NCBI RefSeq assembly: GCF_018860965.1
Contig: NZ_JAHKQF010000016.1
Location: 84,446-148,445 of the forward strand
DNA: 64,000 bases
Direction: 5' to 3'
DNA from: Alteromonas sp. C1M14
GTDB taxonomy: Bacteria > Pseudomonadota > Gammaproteobacteria > Enterobacterales > Alteromonadaceae
The position numbers were made by a program, and so were the translations under genes. Below the pieces are notes generated by a model. It was not told the DNA's origin. It saw only the letters and a list, made by a program, of their open reading frames with translations, and ran no database searches. Below are positions 8,388-17,247 of the stretch, in pieces. Position 1 is the stretch's first letter. Every line of letters begins with the position of its first letter.

Positions 8388-10301
8388 TTACTTTATCGAT
8401 TTCAAAAACGTCTCTACGGCTTCTATTGACCGTGTTCGGCGCATATCAGGCAGACTTGCCACAAAGGTTTTAGCATAGTGTTTGGTCACCAGTCGGTTAT
8501 CACAAATCACCAACACACCTTTATCAGCGGGATCTCTAATTAACCTTCCAGCCCCTTGTTTGAGGGTGATCACCGCTTGGGGAATCTGAATAGCCGCAAA
8601 GGGATTAGCGCCCCGCTTTTTCACATCTTCAATGCGCGCTTGCAGTAATGGATCATCCGGTGATGCAAAAGGAAGTTTATCAATCATCACGCAAATTAAG
8701 TCGCTACCACGCACATCGACGCCTTCCCAAAACGCCCCTGTGCCTAACAAGACCGCATTTTTATCAGCAAGATATTCATCCAATAACGCTTGTTTAGTGG
8801 TTGAGCCTTGTACCAGCAACCGATTGTCTATTTGACCTTCTAAACGCCCCGCAATTTCCCGCAACATAGCGTGACTGGTAAACAGCAAAAAGCACCGCCC
8901 TTTACTTGCTGCAATCAACCACTTTGCGGTCTCAAACAAGGTATCGCGCATTTCGTAACTGTTCGGCTCTGGCAGATAACGCGGCACGCATAACACCGCC
9001 TGTTCTTGGTAATTAAAGGGACTATCCAGCGCAAGCGTTTTGGCGTCCTCTAACCCCATTCTTTTTTGAAAATGAGTAAAGCCACCGTCTACGGTAAGAG
9101 TGGCAGATGTAAACACCCACCCACGGGAAACCGATTCGACAAAACGTCTAAACTTAGCCGCAATAGATAATGGCGTAAGATGTAAAATGAGATGACGATG
9201 AGTGGTTTCATACCACAAACTCACCCCTTGCTGATTTAAATCGCACAGCGCTGCAAGTTGCTCGCGAGCCTGTACCACCCGTTCATAAATGTTATCCAGA
9301 TCTTTATCACGTCCTAAGTGCAACTTAATGACTTCGTGTAATACACCAATACCATCGGTTAACCTTGCGATATAACTTTGCACATCCTCTCTTTCCAAGG
9401 CTTCTGCCCAGTTACCACGTTGCGGCGTTTCCGGGAACAACAAACGCAAATCCGCCGCCGCGACCCGACACTTCTCTGCGGTTTTATCCACTTGTTCCAC
9501 ATCTTTTAGCACGGTGCGATAAATAACATTGATGTCTTTAGCCAACTCTTGGAGTTGTCGAGTGGAAAGAGACTCACCGAAATAATCGCTGGCAATATCT
9601 GGAATTTGATGGGCCTCATCAAAAACGATGGCATCGGCCTCAGGGATCAGTTCGCCAAACCCGGTGTCTTTTAAGGCCATATCGGCAAAAAACAGATGAT
9701 GATTCACTACGATAATATCGGCTTCCAGTGCTTTACGCCGCGCCTTAACCAAATAACATTCTTCGTAATCTGGGCATTCCCGACCTAAACAGTTATCCAC
9801 CGTGGAGGTGATCAACGGCAATACCTTTGCGTCTTCGGGTAAGGTTTTAAGCTCGCCGATATCTCCGCTTCGGGTTGTCTCGGCCCAACTTCTTACTTCA
9901 GACAGTTGGCCAAGCACCTCTTTATCCACTAGCACCGAGTTTCCTCGATGTTGCCCCATGCGATGCAGACAAAGGTAGTTCGCCCGCCCTTTTAATAACG
10001 CAACTTTCCGGCGACTCGCTAACGCTTTTTTAACCACTGGCAGATCTCGGTGATACAATTGCTCTTGCAAGTTTTTAGTGCCGGTGGAAATAATCGCTTT
10101 GCCCTCTGCCATCAGCGCAGGGCCAAGGTATGCAAATGTTTTACCGGTTCCGGTACCCGCCTCGACGATTAATGCATGCTTTTCATCTAATGCGGTTTTA
10201 ACCGCTTGAGCCATGTCGGTTTGCGCTTCGCGCGGCATGTAGCCCGGTATCGCTTTGGCAAGCATACCGCCGGATGAAAATAAAGAAGATACTGAAGACA
10301 T
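8388..10301 (-). CDS. yoaA: DinG/XPD-family DNA helicase YoaA
   Basis: A superfamily 2 iron-sulfur helicase of about 637 residues. Walker A is EAGTGTGKT near residue 50. The 4Fe-4S cysteines lie in NYLCLH, NCLGREC and EECYL. The DEAH box is FDEAHQ. C-terminal motifs V and VI are GTGAFWEGVDVRG and QGAGRLIRD. I start at the ATG at 10299-10301, because E. coli YoaA has a similar short tail before LAKAIPG; an in-frame TTG three codons earlier is possible. In E. coli YoaA acts with the HolC subunit of the polymerase III clamp loader in replication repair. It is co-oriented with tsaB 11 bases downstream. Confidence 0.92.
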   Translation of the reverse strand: MSSVSSLFSSGGMLAKAIPGYMPREAQTDMAQAVKTALDEKHALIVEAGTGTGKTFAYLGPALMAEGKAIISTGTKNLQEQLYHRDLPVVKKALASRRKVALLKGRANYLCLHRMGQHRGNSVLVDKEVLGQLSEVRSWAETTRSGDIGELKTLPEDAKVLPLITSTVDNCLGRECPDYEECYLVKARRKALEADIIVVNHHLFFADMALKDTGFGELIPEADAIVFDEAHQIPDIASDYFGESLSTRQLQELAKDINVIYRTVLKDVEQVDKTAEKCRVAAADLRLLFPETPQRGNWAEALEREDVQSYIARLTDGIGVLHEVIKLHLGRDKDLDNIYERVVQAREQLAALCDLNQQGVSLWYETTHRHLILHLTPLSIAAKFRRFVESVSRGWVFTSATLTVDGGFTHFQKRMGLEDAKTLALDSPFNYQEQAVLCVPRYLPEPNSYEMRDTLFETAKWLIAASKGRCFLLFTSHAMLREIAGRLEGQIDNRLLVQGSTTKQALLDEYLADKNAVLLGTGAFWEGVDVRGSDLICVMIDKLPFASPDDPLLQARIEDVKKRGANPFAAIQIPQAVITLKQGAGRLIRDPADKGVLVICDNRLVTKHYAKTFVASLPDMRRTRSIEAVETFLKSIK

Positions 10302-10484
10302 AGCTAACAACTAATCGGGTCAAAGGGCGCATTATGCCAGATTATGGTCAAAATGTGGGAGTCAATTCACTGTACTAATCGTCGAGGTAAGGTCCAGTAT
10401 TTTCCACAAAGGATTGTACTTCTCAATCATTCTCAGTACATTGCTTGACACTCATTACGGACTAATCGCAAAAGGAATATTCCC

Positions 10485-11375
10485 GTGCTTTCATTACCAT
10501 CCCCTCTCTTGAAAAGAATTTTATCGGTTACTGTTGTCTGTCTTTTTTCAGCTTTTTTTCACGTCCAAGCAGCTTCGGTTTGGCGCGTCACCAACGGCGA
10601 CAACACAGTCTATCTTGGCGGCACGTTGCACATTCTTAGCCCAGACGATTATCCCTTACCTGCCGCATATGATACAGCTTACGCCGATGCCGATACCTTA
10701 GTCTTTGAAACGGATCTCGGCGCCCTCAACACCCCTGAATTTATGCGCCAAACCTTGGCGCTGATGATGTATCAAGATGAGCGAACCATTAAAGATGATT
10801 TGAGCGATGAAACCTATCAGCAATTAAGTCGATACCTTGCTAGTCGTCAAATTCCCATACAACAGGTGAGCAAAATGAAACCTGCCATGTTGGGGATCTC
10901 GTTATCCATGCTGGAAATGCATCGAGTGGGATTAACCAGTCAGGGAGTAGATAACTTTTTCTACGCCAAAGCCATGGAAGACCAAAAACAAATAGATTGG
11001 TTTGAAACCCCAAAAGAGCAACTCGAAATTATTTCTCGCCTTGGTGAAGGTGATGAAGATGCCTACATCAAATATAGTCTGGATGAACTTAATACCATGA
11101 CTGATTTACTCGACCCGCTAAAAACCTTCTGGCGCGAAGGTGACATGAAAGGCTTGTATGATGTCTCAATGATCGAATTTAAAACCGAATACCCTGATGT
11201 CTATGATGATGTATTAACCAACAGAAACCAAAACTGGTTACCTAAAATTGTTGCCTATTTATCATCTTCACAAACGGAATTTGTGCTGGTGGGTACTATG
11301 CATATGGCGGGAGAAGAAGGCGTGATCGCACTGTTAGAAAAAGCGGGCTACACCGTCACACCGGTGCGCCCCTAA
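10485..11375 (+). CDS. TraB/GumN family exported protein
   Basis: A 296-residue protein starting at GTG 10485 behind AAAGGA. It has a signal peptide (KRILSVTVVCLFSAFF, cleavage after VQA). The TraB/GumN domain follows: an opening WRVTNGDNTVYLGGTLHIL with its GxxH motif, then ADTLVFETDL, the helical middle, and a closing VLVGTMHMAGEEGVIALLEKAGY with a second G-x-x-H. Paired GxxH motifs and a conserved Glu mark a metal-dependent, protease-like fold related to Tiki. The bacterial role is not established. It stands alone on the plus strand, convergent with the ynj-type operon and only 2 bases from its last gene. Confidence 0.85.
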   Translation: MLSLPSPLLKRILSVTVVCLFSAFFHVQAASVWRVTNGDNTVYLGGTLHILSPDDYPLPAAYDTAYADADTLVFETDLGALNTPEFMRQTLALMMYQDERTIKDDLSDETYQQLSRYLASRQIPIQQVSKMKPAMLGISLSMLEMHRVGLTSQGVDNFFYAKAMEDQKQIDWFETPKEQLEIISRLGEGDEDAYIKYSLDELNTMTDLLDPLKTFWREGDMKGLYDVSMIEFKTEYPDVYDDVLTNRNQNWLPKIVAYLSSSQTEFVLVGTMHMAGEEGVIALLEKAGYTVTPVRP

Positions 11376-11377
11376 TA

Positions 11378-12214
11378 TTAGTGCTTATCTTGATTAGCGG
11401 TCGAGGTAGACCGCTTTGATGGGTCAGGCTGGTGAAATGGCATAGCGAGCAATGACCATAATCCTGCATTTTCTCGGCTTGGGGGGTAGTTCGCTTGGCC
11501 AATCTCTAATTGCTCGTCCTGCTTTTCCCCCCGGGCTTTATAACTGCCAAATAATTTATCCCACCAAGATACGCTAAATCCAAAATTGCTGTTAGATTCG
11601 TTTAATTGTTGGCTATGGTGAATACGGTGCACCCGCTGGGTGATTAGCACCTTAGATAAGATGTCATCCCATTTTTGCGGTAATCGAATATTGGCATGGT
11701 TGAACACCGCAAAAGCATTAAGGCCAATTTCAAAAATCACAATCGCTTCGGGTGGACAGCCTAACGCCACGACCACCAACGCTTTAATCAATAGGCTCAG
11801 TAAAATCTCCAATGGATGAAACCGTAAACCTGTGGTGGTATCCACATGGCCATCAATATGATGGACCTGATGTAAGCGCCATAACAAAGGGATGGTATGA
11901 AAGAGACGATGTTGCCAATAAATAGCAAGATCCAGGGTCAAAACCCCTACCGCAATACTCAGCCACAAAGGGACAGACAACAAGTTAAATGCCCCTATAT
12001 GTACTTCTTGAGCCCACAGCGCTACGCCCACCAAAGTAATGGGTAACGCAAGGCGACTCACCAGCGCACCCACCACCACCAACCCCAGATTTCCATACCA
12101 GCGTACTTTACGAGTTAAAGGGGCGTGCCGCGCAGGCAAGTAACTTTCAAGTACGGCCATCACGACAAAAATGCCGACAAAAAAGGATAGCCGCCAAAAT
12201 ACTGTATTATCCAT
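11378..12214 (-). CDS. Sterol desaturase/fatty acid hydroxylase family protein
   Basis: A 278-residue integral membrane di-iron enzyme. Several hydrophobic helices lie in the first 100 residues, then the histidine box: HRLFH near 118, HQVHH near 131, and HRIHH near 200. These eight or so histidines bind the two irons. The family hydroxylates or desaturates lipid chains using oxygen. It is the last gene of the operon, overlapping the ynjF-like gene by 8 bases, so it may act on the lipid that neighbour makes. That pairing is inference; the substrate is unknown. Confidence 0.87.
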   Translation of the reverse strand: MDNTVFWRLSFFVGIFVVMAVLESYLPARHAPLTRKVRWYGNLGLVVVGALVSRLALPITLVGVALWAQEVHIGAFNLLSVPLWLSIAVGVLTLDLAIYWQHRLFHTIPLLWRLHQVHHIDGHVDTTTGLRFHPLEILLSLLIKALVVVALGCPPEAIVIFEIGLNAFAVFNHANIRLPQKWDDILSKVLITQRVHRIHHSQQLNESNSNFGFSVSWWDKLFGSYKARGEKQDEQLEIGQANYPPSRENAGLWSLLAMPFHQPDPSKRSTSTANQDKH

Positions 12215-12833
12215 TTTTTTCTACTTTTACCAGGGTATTAAACCCACCCGCGATACGGGTAACAATCGTAATGAGACACGCAGCAGAAAAAACATAAGCA
12301 AGCACAGGAAACCACTGTGGCATCAAGCAAAATAAGATAAAGACCACAATGGTTTCTGTCCCTTCTGTCAGCCCTTGCATGTAATAAAAACTCTTACTAG
12401 CAAATTGTGGCCGCTGAATATGGTATTTTTCTGCGGCAATAGCAAAAGCTAAAAAACTGCTGCCTGTACCGATAAAGGCGGCCAATAACGTTAACGCTGG
12501 TACGCCCCAATTCACTGGGTCGGCAATACCGAAAGCCAAAGGAATGGAGGCGTAAAAAAGAAAGTCTAAACAGATATCAAGGTAGCCACCAGCACTACTG
12601 CTGCTATTCTGAAAGCGGGCTAACTCTCCATCTAGTCCATCACAAACACGATTGAGCCCGATAAAAAGTAGCGCGAATCCCCATGCATTTAGCAAAATAG
12701 CCGGCACCGCTAGCATGCCAAGGACAAAGCCAGCAACGGTGATATGGTTGGGGCTTGCTCCTTTTTTATCGAAAAACGCGACGACAGGACGAAGCAAAGG
12801 CTTTATAAGCGGTGTGATTTTTGCGTCTATCAT
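12207..12833 (-). CDS. ynjF: CDP-alcohol phosphatidyltransferase (YnjF-like)
   Basis: A 208-residue integral membrane enzyme that would transfer a phosphatidyl group from CDP-diacylglycerol to an alcohol, releasing CMP. The signature D-G-x2-A-R-x8-G-x3-D-x3-D is present as CDGLDGELARF followed by GGYLDICLD. Five or six hydrophobic helices surround it. In E. coli the ynjABCDEF cluster also ends with ynjF behind the YnjBCD transporter, which supports the name. The start overlaps ynjD by 4 bases. The alcohol acceptor is unknown; the sterol-desaturase gene downstream suggests lipid modification. Confidence 0.86.
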   Translation of the reverse strand: MIDAKITPLIKPLLRPVVAFFDKKGASPNHITVAGFVLGMLAVPAILLNAWGFALLFIGLNRVCDGLDGELARFQNSSSSAGGYLDICLDFLFYASIPLAFGIADPVNWGVPALTLLAAFIGTGSSFLAFAIAAEKYHIQRPQFASKSFYYMQGLTEGTETIVVFILFCLMPQWFPVLAYVFSAACLITIVTRIAGGFNTLVKVEKNG

Positions 12834-13471
12834 AGTGACACCTCAATGATTTCGCCATTTGCACTATTAGCATCTTCCATATCATGGGTCACCATTAGCG
12901 CTGGCAAAGAACGATCTTTTAGTTGTGCAAATACCCATTCTCGGGTTTGCTGTCGTAGCGTGGTATCAAGCTTACTGAAAGGTTCATCTAACAATACCGC
13001 CTTCGGATTGGCGGCTAAAGTACGCAGCAGGGCTACCCGTGCTTGTTGCCCCCCCGATAGAGTCTGCACAGCACGATGCCTAATATCAGACAGCCCCACT
13101 TTACTTAACTGCTCAGCAATAAATGCCTGCACCTGGTCTCGTCCCAGTCGTTTTTGCTCTGTTTTGGGCATAGCGAAACGAATATTGTCGCTGACGGTAA
13201 GGTGCTCGAACAACAAGGGATCTTGATAGAGCATGCCAATCTGACGTTCGTAAGCAGGCATGTCATGTACCCCTTTACCATCCACAATGACCTGGCCTGT
13301 GGTTGAAAAGGGCGCTGAAAGTTGACCACTAATGGCATCCAATAAGGTTGACTTCCCTATTCCTGATGGCCCCATTACCGAAGTAACCATACCGGGCAAA
13401 ACATGGGTAGAGACCTGTAGCATTAAATGGTTGTCTTTATAAATAGCTAACGCATCAAGGGTTAGACTCAT
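12830..13471 (-). CDS. ynjD: ABC transporter ATP-binding protein YnjD
   Basis: A 213-residue ATPase subunit. Walker A is GPSGIGKST near residue 34, the Q-loop is MLYQDPLLFEHLTV, the signature is LSGGQQARVALLRTL, Walker B is AVLLDEPFSKLD and the H-loop is VTHDMEDA. It pairs with the fused permease upstream, with which it overlaps by 17 bases. The Q-loop and LFEHLTV resemble iron/thiamin/sulfate-type importers. The E. coli YnjBCD substrate is not established, and I cannot name it here either. Confidence 0.92.
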   Translation of the reverse strand: MSLTLDALAIYKDNHLMLQVSTHVLPGMVTSVMGPSGIGKSTLLDAISGQLSAPFSTTGQVIVDGKGVHDMPAYERQIGMLYQDPLLFEHLTVSDNIRFAMPKTEQKRLGRDQVQAFIAEQLSKVGLSDIRHRAVQTLSGGQQARVALLRTLAANPKAVLLDEPFSKLDTTLRQQTREWVFAQLKDRSLPALMVTHDMEDANSANGEIIEVSL

Positions 13472-15221
13472 AGACTTTGACTCCTTGACTGCTAGGGGTT
13501 GCTTGTAATGATGGCTTAAAAAAGAGATTAGGTAACCACCACGCTAAAATAAAACCGCATAACGGCATGATGATCTGCACCACCACATACACGGCGCTTA
13601 ATCTGCGGCTGCTTCCCGATGCCGCGGCCACGGCTTCGGTGGTGACGGTGGCAATATTGCCACCGGCACTCAATAAGGTCGGTAAATACTGGCTAAAACT
13701 AATGGCAAGGCCGAGGGCGAAAGCCACCGCAATGGGGGTGACTAACATGGGTAATTTAACGGCGAAAAATACCGTTAACGGTGTTTTACCTAAACCGTAG
13801 GCCACTTTTATATAGCGTGGATCGATTCGCCGGTACGCGATAGCGAGAGAGATAAAGACATAGGGCAACACGTAAATCAGGTGGCTAACAAATAAATGTA
13901 GCCATGTCAGGCTGGAAAAGTACATTTGCTGGAACCAAACCAGTCCAAATAGAAACGCTACCCCTGGCACCAATAGCGGTAGGTACAAGGTAATATGCAT
14001 AATTGAACGGTCTATACGAGCCAGTGCTGGCGACATCCCCTTGGTCATTTGCACCTCCCCTTCCAACGCCAAAAGTACCAAAATGACCGCAAACACCGTC
14101 ACCCCAAACGCCAATAATACGGAGTTCCCTAAGGGAACCGCCAAGCTTCGCAACGCGGTTTGCCAATGAATAAAGGTGACGCCTTGCGGTAACATATCAG
14201 CATAAGGCCAATAAGTTGCCACCGACCAAGTAAAGACACTCCCCACCAATAACAAGGCGATAAGTGCATACACACCAATGACAACGGCGGCAAATAATGT
14301 GAGGCCCATGTCGCTCCATTGACGTGTACCCGACAACAAAATACGAGGGCTGCATTTTGCCACGCCCCGCTCACCTAAATACCAGAACAAGAGCGCAGCC
14401 AATGTAACAATCAGTTGTAACACCGCTGCGGCGGACGCCTGAAATCGCATAGATAAGTCTACATTGTTAAACCATCGTAATACCGCTACGGCTAACGTGG
14501 GAGGATCGTTAGGGCCAAGAATAAGGGGAATTTCCACATTGGCAGTGGCAAACGCCAACACCGCCAATAGGGGCATGCGGATATGAGGGTAAATCATGGG
14601 GATAACGATTTTAATAAAAGCCGTAATATGGCTATAGCCTAAAGACTGCGCCACCTTTAAATAGGCTTTTACTTTTAATTCAATTTGCGGTTGAGACAAG
14701 GTGCTTAACAGCATCAAAAAAATAAACGGCAATTCTTTTAGCGTTAACGCCAAAATAATAGAAAAACCGTAAGGGTCGTAAGGAAAGGCCCAATCCGGTG
14801 GCAACGGATTGGCCGCGGTGGCATCACTAAACAAGCGAGCGAGCCAGCCAGAGGGGGATAAAATAAACAAAAATGCGATGGCAGCAGCTGCATGGGGAAC
14901 CACCAACAAGGGACTGAGCAAATGTTGAATTCGATTTAACCAGGCCCGTTGATAAAACACCGCCACAAGTAAAAGTGCACCACCTAAGGCCAACAGGGTG
15001 GCGAATATACCAGTACTAAAGGAAAGCCAACTCATGGTGACTATGTTGTCGTTAGCGAATAATTGAGAAAAGGGTTTTAGTGAAACCGCCGTTTCCCCTA
15101 GCGCGGGGAAAAAACCAAATGCCGGCATCAATACGCCAACTAGCCCAGCAAATACAGGTAAAATGAGAATGCACATAAACATCATGCGCATGGTAATGGA
15201 AAACCGGTGAAAGCCTGACAT
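13455..15221 (-). CDS. ynjC: ABC transporter permease YnjC, two-domain
   Basis: A 588-residue fused permease with about twelve membrane segments and two BPD_transp domains, one per half. The EAA-type coupling loops can be seen as YLKVAQSLGYSHITAFIKIVIPMIYPHIR near 195 and IKVAYGLGKTPLTVFFAVKLPMLV near 485. Because both halves are in one chain, one copy with two YnjD ATPases makes a complete transporter. The fused architecture is shared with FbpB and ThiP. The gene follows ynjB directly with a one-base overlap. Confidence 0.9.
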   Translation of the reverse strand: MSGFHRFSITMRMMFMCILILPVFAGLVGVLMPAFGFFPALGETAVSLKPFSQLFANDNIVTMSWLSFSTGIFATLLALGGALLLVAVFYQRAWLNRIQHLLSPLLVVPHAAAAIAFLFILSPSGWLARLFSDATAANPLPPDWAFPYDPYGFSIILALTLKELPFIFLMLLSTLSQPQIELKVKAYLKVAQSLGYSHITAFIKIVIPMIYPHIRMPLLAVLAFATANVEIPLILGPNDPPTLAVAVLRWFNNVDLSMRFQASAAAVLQLIVTLAALLFWYLGERGVAKCSPRILLSGTRQWSDMGLTLFAAVVIGVYALIALLLVGSVFTWSVATYWPYADMLPQGVTFIHWQTALRSLAVPLGNSVLLAFGVTVFAVILVLLALEGEVQMTKGMSPALARIDRSIMHITLYLPLLVPGVAFLFGLVWFQQMYFSSLTWLHLFVSHLIYVLPYVFISLAIAYRRIDPRYIKVAYGLGKTPLTVFFAVKLPMLVTPIAVAFALGLAISFSQYLPTLLSAGGNIATVTTEAVAAASGSSRRLSAVYVVVQIIMPLCGFILAWWLPNLFFKPSLQATPSSQGVKVYESNP

Positions 15222-16411
15222 TAAAAACGCTCTCCGTAGCGAGCAAACCAGGCTTCCCGCAATTTATCTGTCCAACTGGCATGAGGCTCTGGCAAAAGTT
15301 GGTAAATTCCCGAAACCGGTAACGCAGAAGGATGTAAGGGCTCACTTTGAAAACGGGCTTGTTGCATAGGATTCAGTGCAGCCATATCCAGAACCGTCTC
15401 GTCTCCCCATACAGCAATTTTTTGTTTTTCTGCTTGGGCCTCGGGAGAAAGCAAAAAATTCACCACCGTTTTGGCTTCTTCTGGGTGGGCGGAATTAAAG
15501 GGAATACCGATAAAATGGACGTTACCAATACTGCCATCTTGCATAGCGTAGGTACGAATGCTTTGGGGTAAATCATATCGTTTCACCGCGCTGGGAATTT
15601 CTGAGGCGGTAAATGAAAATGCTAACAGAAGCTCACCATCGCTCATTAATCGCTGTAGCGTGGATGCTTGGCTTACCATGTAATCACCGCCTTTCCACAT
15701 CAACGGGTGAAGTTTATCTAAAAAACGCCATAAAACTTCACTTCGTTGTTTAAAAGCAGTGTCAGTAACCGGTTGATAAAACACATCACGATGATCCGGA
15801 TTTAGGGCAAGAAGGGCGTATTTCAAAAAACTAATGCCAAGATAATCATTAGGTAACGGATAAGAAAACCGTTTGGGATAACGCTGAGCAAATTGCAACA
15901 GTTCATGAAGGGTTTTAGGCGGCGACGAAACATAGCGCTGGTTATAATAAAAAACCATGGCCGCTTTCCCCCACGGCGCTTCTTGCCCTTTTGTAGGTAG
16001 GCCAAAATCCGTCACCATTGCCGTGTTTTTTTCCGGCAAGGTGAGGGGAAAGTTAGCCAGTTGGCTAACCCAGTTTTGTAGTAACAAGCCATGTTCACTC
16101 ATGGCAGCAAAATTTTCACCATTGATCCAGATAAGATCCACACTACCCTGATTATCATTACCCGCAGCTTTCTCGGCTAAAACCCGTGACACTGCGTCAC
16201 TGGTATCTGCCAACTTCACATGATGCACTTTAATACCATAGCGTGCTTCAACTTGTTCACTGACCCATTTTAGATAGCCGTTAACCTGAGCACTGCCACC
16301 CCAAGCATGAAACTGTACCGTCGCCCCTTGCATATTGGCGCTATAGAGAAAACCCATAGCCAATATGCTCAGGCGACACGTTGTCCACAGCAACCTAAGG
16401 CTTGCTAACAT
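15221..16411 (-). CDS. ynjB: ABC transporter substrate-binding protein YnjB
   Basis: A 396-residue periplasmic solute-binding protein with a signal peptide (RLSILAMGFLYSANMQG, mature protein from about ATVQFHAWGG). The family of extracellular binding proteins for iron, sulfate, thiamin or polyamines is apparent from FHAWGGSAQVNGYLKW, LIWINGENFAAM and VNFLLSPEAQAEKQK. It supplies the ligand to YnjC/YnjD. The ligand is unknown. It starts inside the end of the DUF547 gene (17-base overlap). Confidence 0.9.
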   Translation of the reverse strand: MLASLRLLWTTCRLSILAMGFLYSANMQGATVQFHAWGGSAQVNGYLKWVSEQVEARYGIKVHHVKLADTSDAVSRVLAEKAAGNDNQGSVDLIWINGENFAAMSEHGLLLQNWVSQLANFPLTLPEKNTAMVTDFGLPTKGQEAPWGKAAMVFYYNQRYVSSPPKTLHELLQFAQRYPKRFSYPLPNDYLGISFLKYALLALNPDHRDVFYQPVTDTAFKQRSEVLWRFLDKLHPLMWKGGDYMVSQASTLQRLMSDGELLLAFSFTASEIPSAVKRYDLPQSIRTYAMQDGSIGNVHFIGIPFNSAHPEEAKTVVNFLLSPEAQAEKQKIAVWGDETVLDMAALNPMQQARFQSEPLHPSALPVSGIYQLLPEPHASWTDKLREAWFARYGERF

Positions 16412-17246
16412 CGTTTAACGACCAATCGTAATCGGAAAAGCGAATGTCGATATCATTACCAATCAGGGCATCTTGTTGTGTGGGCGTTAATCCCAGTGCT
16501 TGATGGTATTGCGCCAGAAAGTCAGCCAACCCCTTATTCCCATTCATTTCAAAATCATCACCATACCAGTCAAATATTTTAGATAGCGTTAAGGTTTTGC
16601 CCTCTGCGTGATTACGAGATCTATCCGACAAAAAACGCTGGGTTTGATCTGCTAATTGCATCTCGAGTTTGTCACCCGTGTAGGCCTCTTCTCGCAACGC
16701 AGGACATCCTACACTGGCACAGTTAACGGCAAAATGAATGCGAGGTTCATTGTACTTATTGTCGCCTCGTATAAGACCGTGTTCAATACCATCTAATGTA
16801 CGTTCCTCACCTAACAATGGACCGATATCCTGTTTCCACGGGGAAGACAAAAAGCTACCTAACTCCCGAATAGATGACAAATCTGGATAACGAGACAAAA
16901 TAAGCTCAATGGTATAGGCATTATACGCATTAATTAGAAAGGCCAATTGGGAGTGCTTAGGCCATTGCTTAAATTGGGCTTCGGGCACCGCAGCCAGTTG
17001 CTCAAGGTACTTTGTCAGCGTCTGCCGATCGTTGGCAAAACCGGCATAATCAACCTCGGTACTATGGCCGTTGTTGATGGGGTGCACATACTGCTTAAGC
17101 AAAGTATCCCAGCTTTCATGCAACTGTGCCGGCGCAAGGGACTGGGTTGCCCCGTGACTTGGCATGACAAAAAAGCTGAGCATACTGACAAGCAAAAACA
17201 TGACAAAGGTAGCTGGATTTGGGGAATACTTCATACCAACTGACAT
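16395..17246 (-). CDS. DUF547 exported protein
   Basis: A 283-residue exported protein with a signal peptide (TFVMFLLVSMLSFF, cleavage after PSHGA). The DUF547 domain shows W-D-x-L-L-K-x-Y-V, LAFLINAYNAYTIELIL, LDGIEHGLIRG, RIHFAVNCASVGCPAL and a final DWYGDDF. These are the family's signature pieces, including the C-x-x-x-x-C pair in the NCASVGC segment. DUF547 proteins often lie next to TVP38-disulfide reductase genes, as here (2 bases away), so the two probably act together. The biochemical role is unknown. Confidence 0.85.
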   Translation of the reverse strand: MSVGMKYSPNPATFVMFLLVSMLSFFVMPSHGATQSLAPAQLHESWDTLLKQYVHPINNGHSTEVDYAGFANDRQTLTKYLEQLAAVPEAQFKQWPKHSQLAFLINAYNAYTIELILSRYPDLSSIRELGSFLSSPWKQDIGPLLGEERTLDGIEHGLIRGDNKYNEPRIHFAVNCASVGCPALREEAYTGDKLEMQLADQTQRFLSDRSRNHAEGKTLTLSKIFDWYGDDFEMNGNKGLADFLAQYHQALGLTPTQQDALIGNDIDIRFSDYDWSLNDVSKP

Positions 17247-17247
17247 A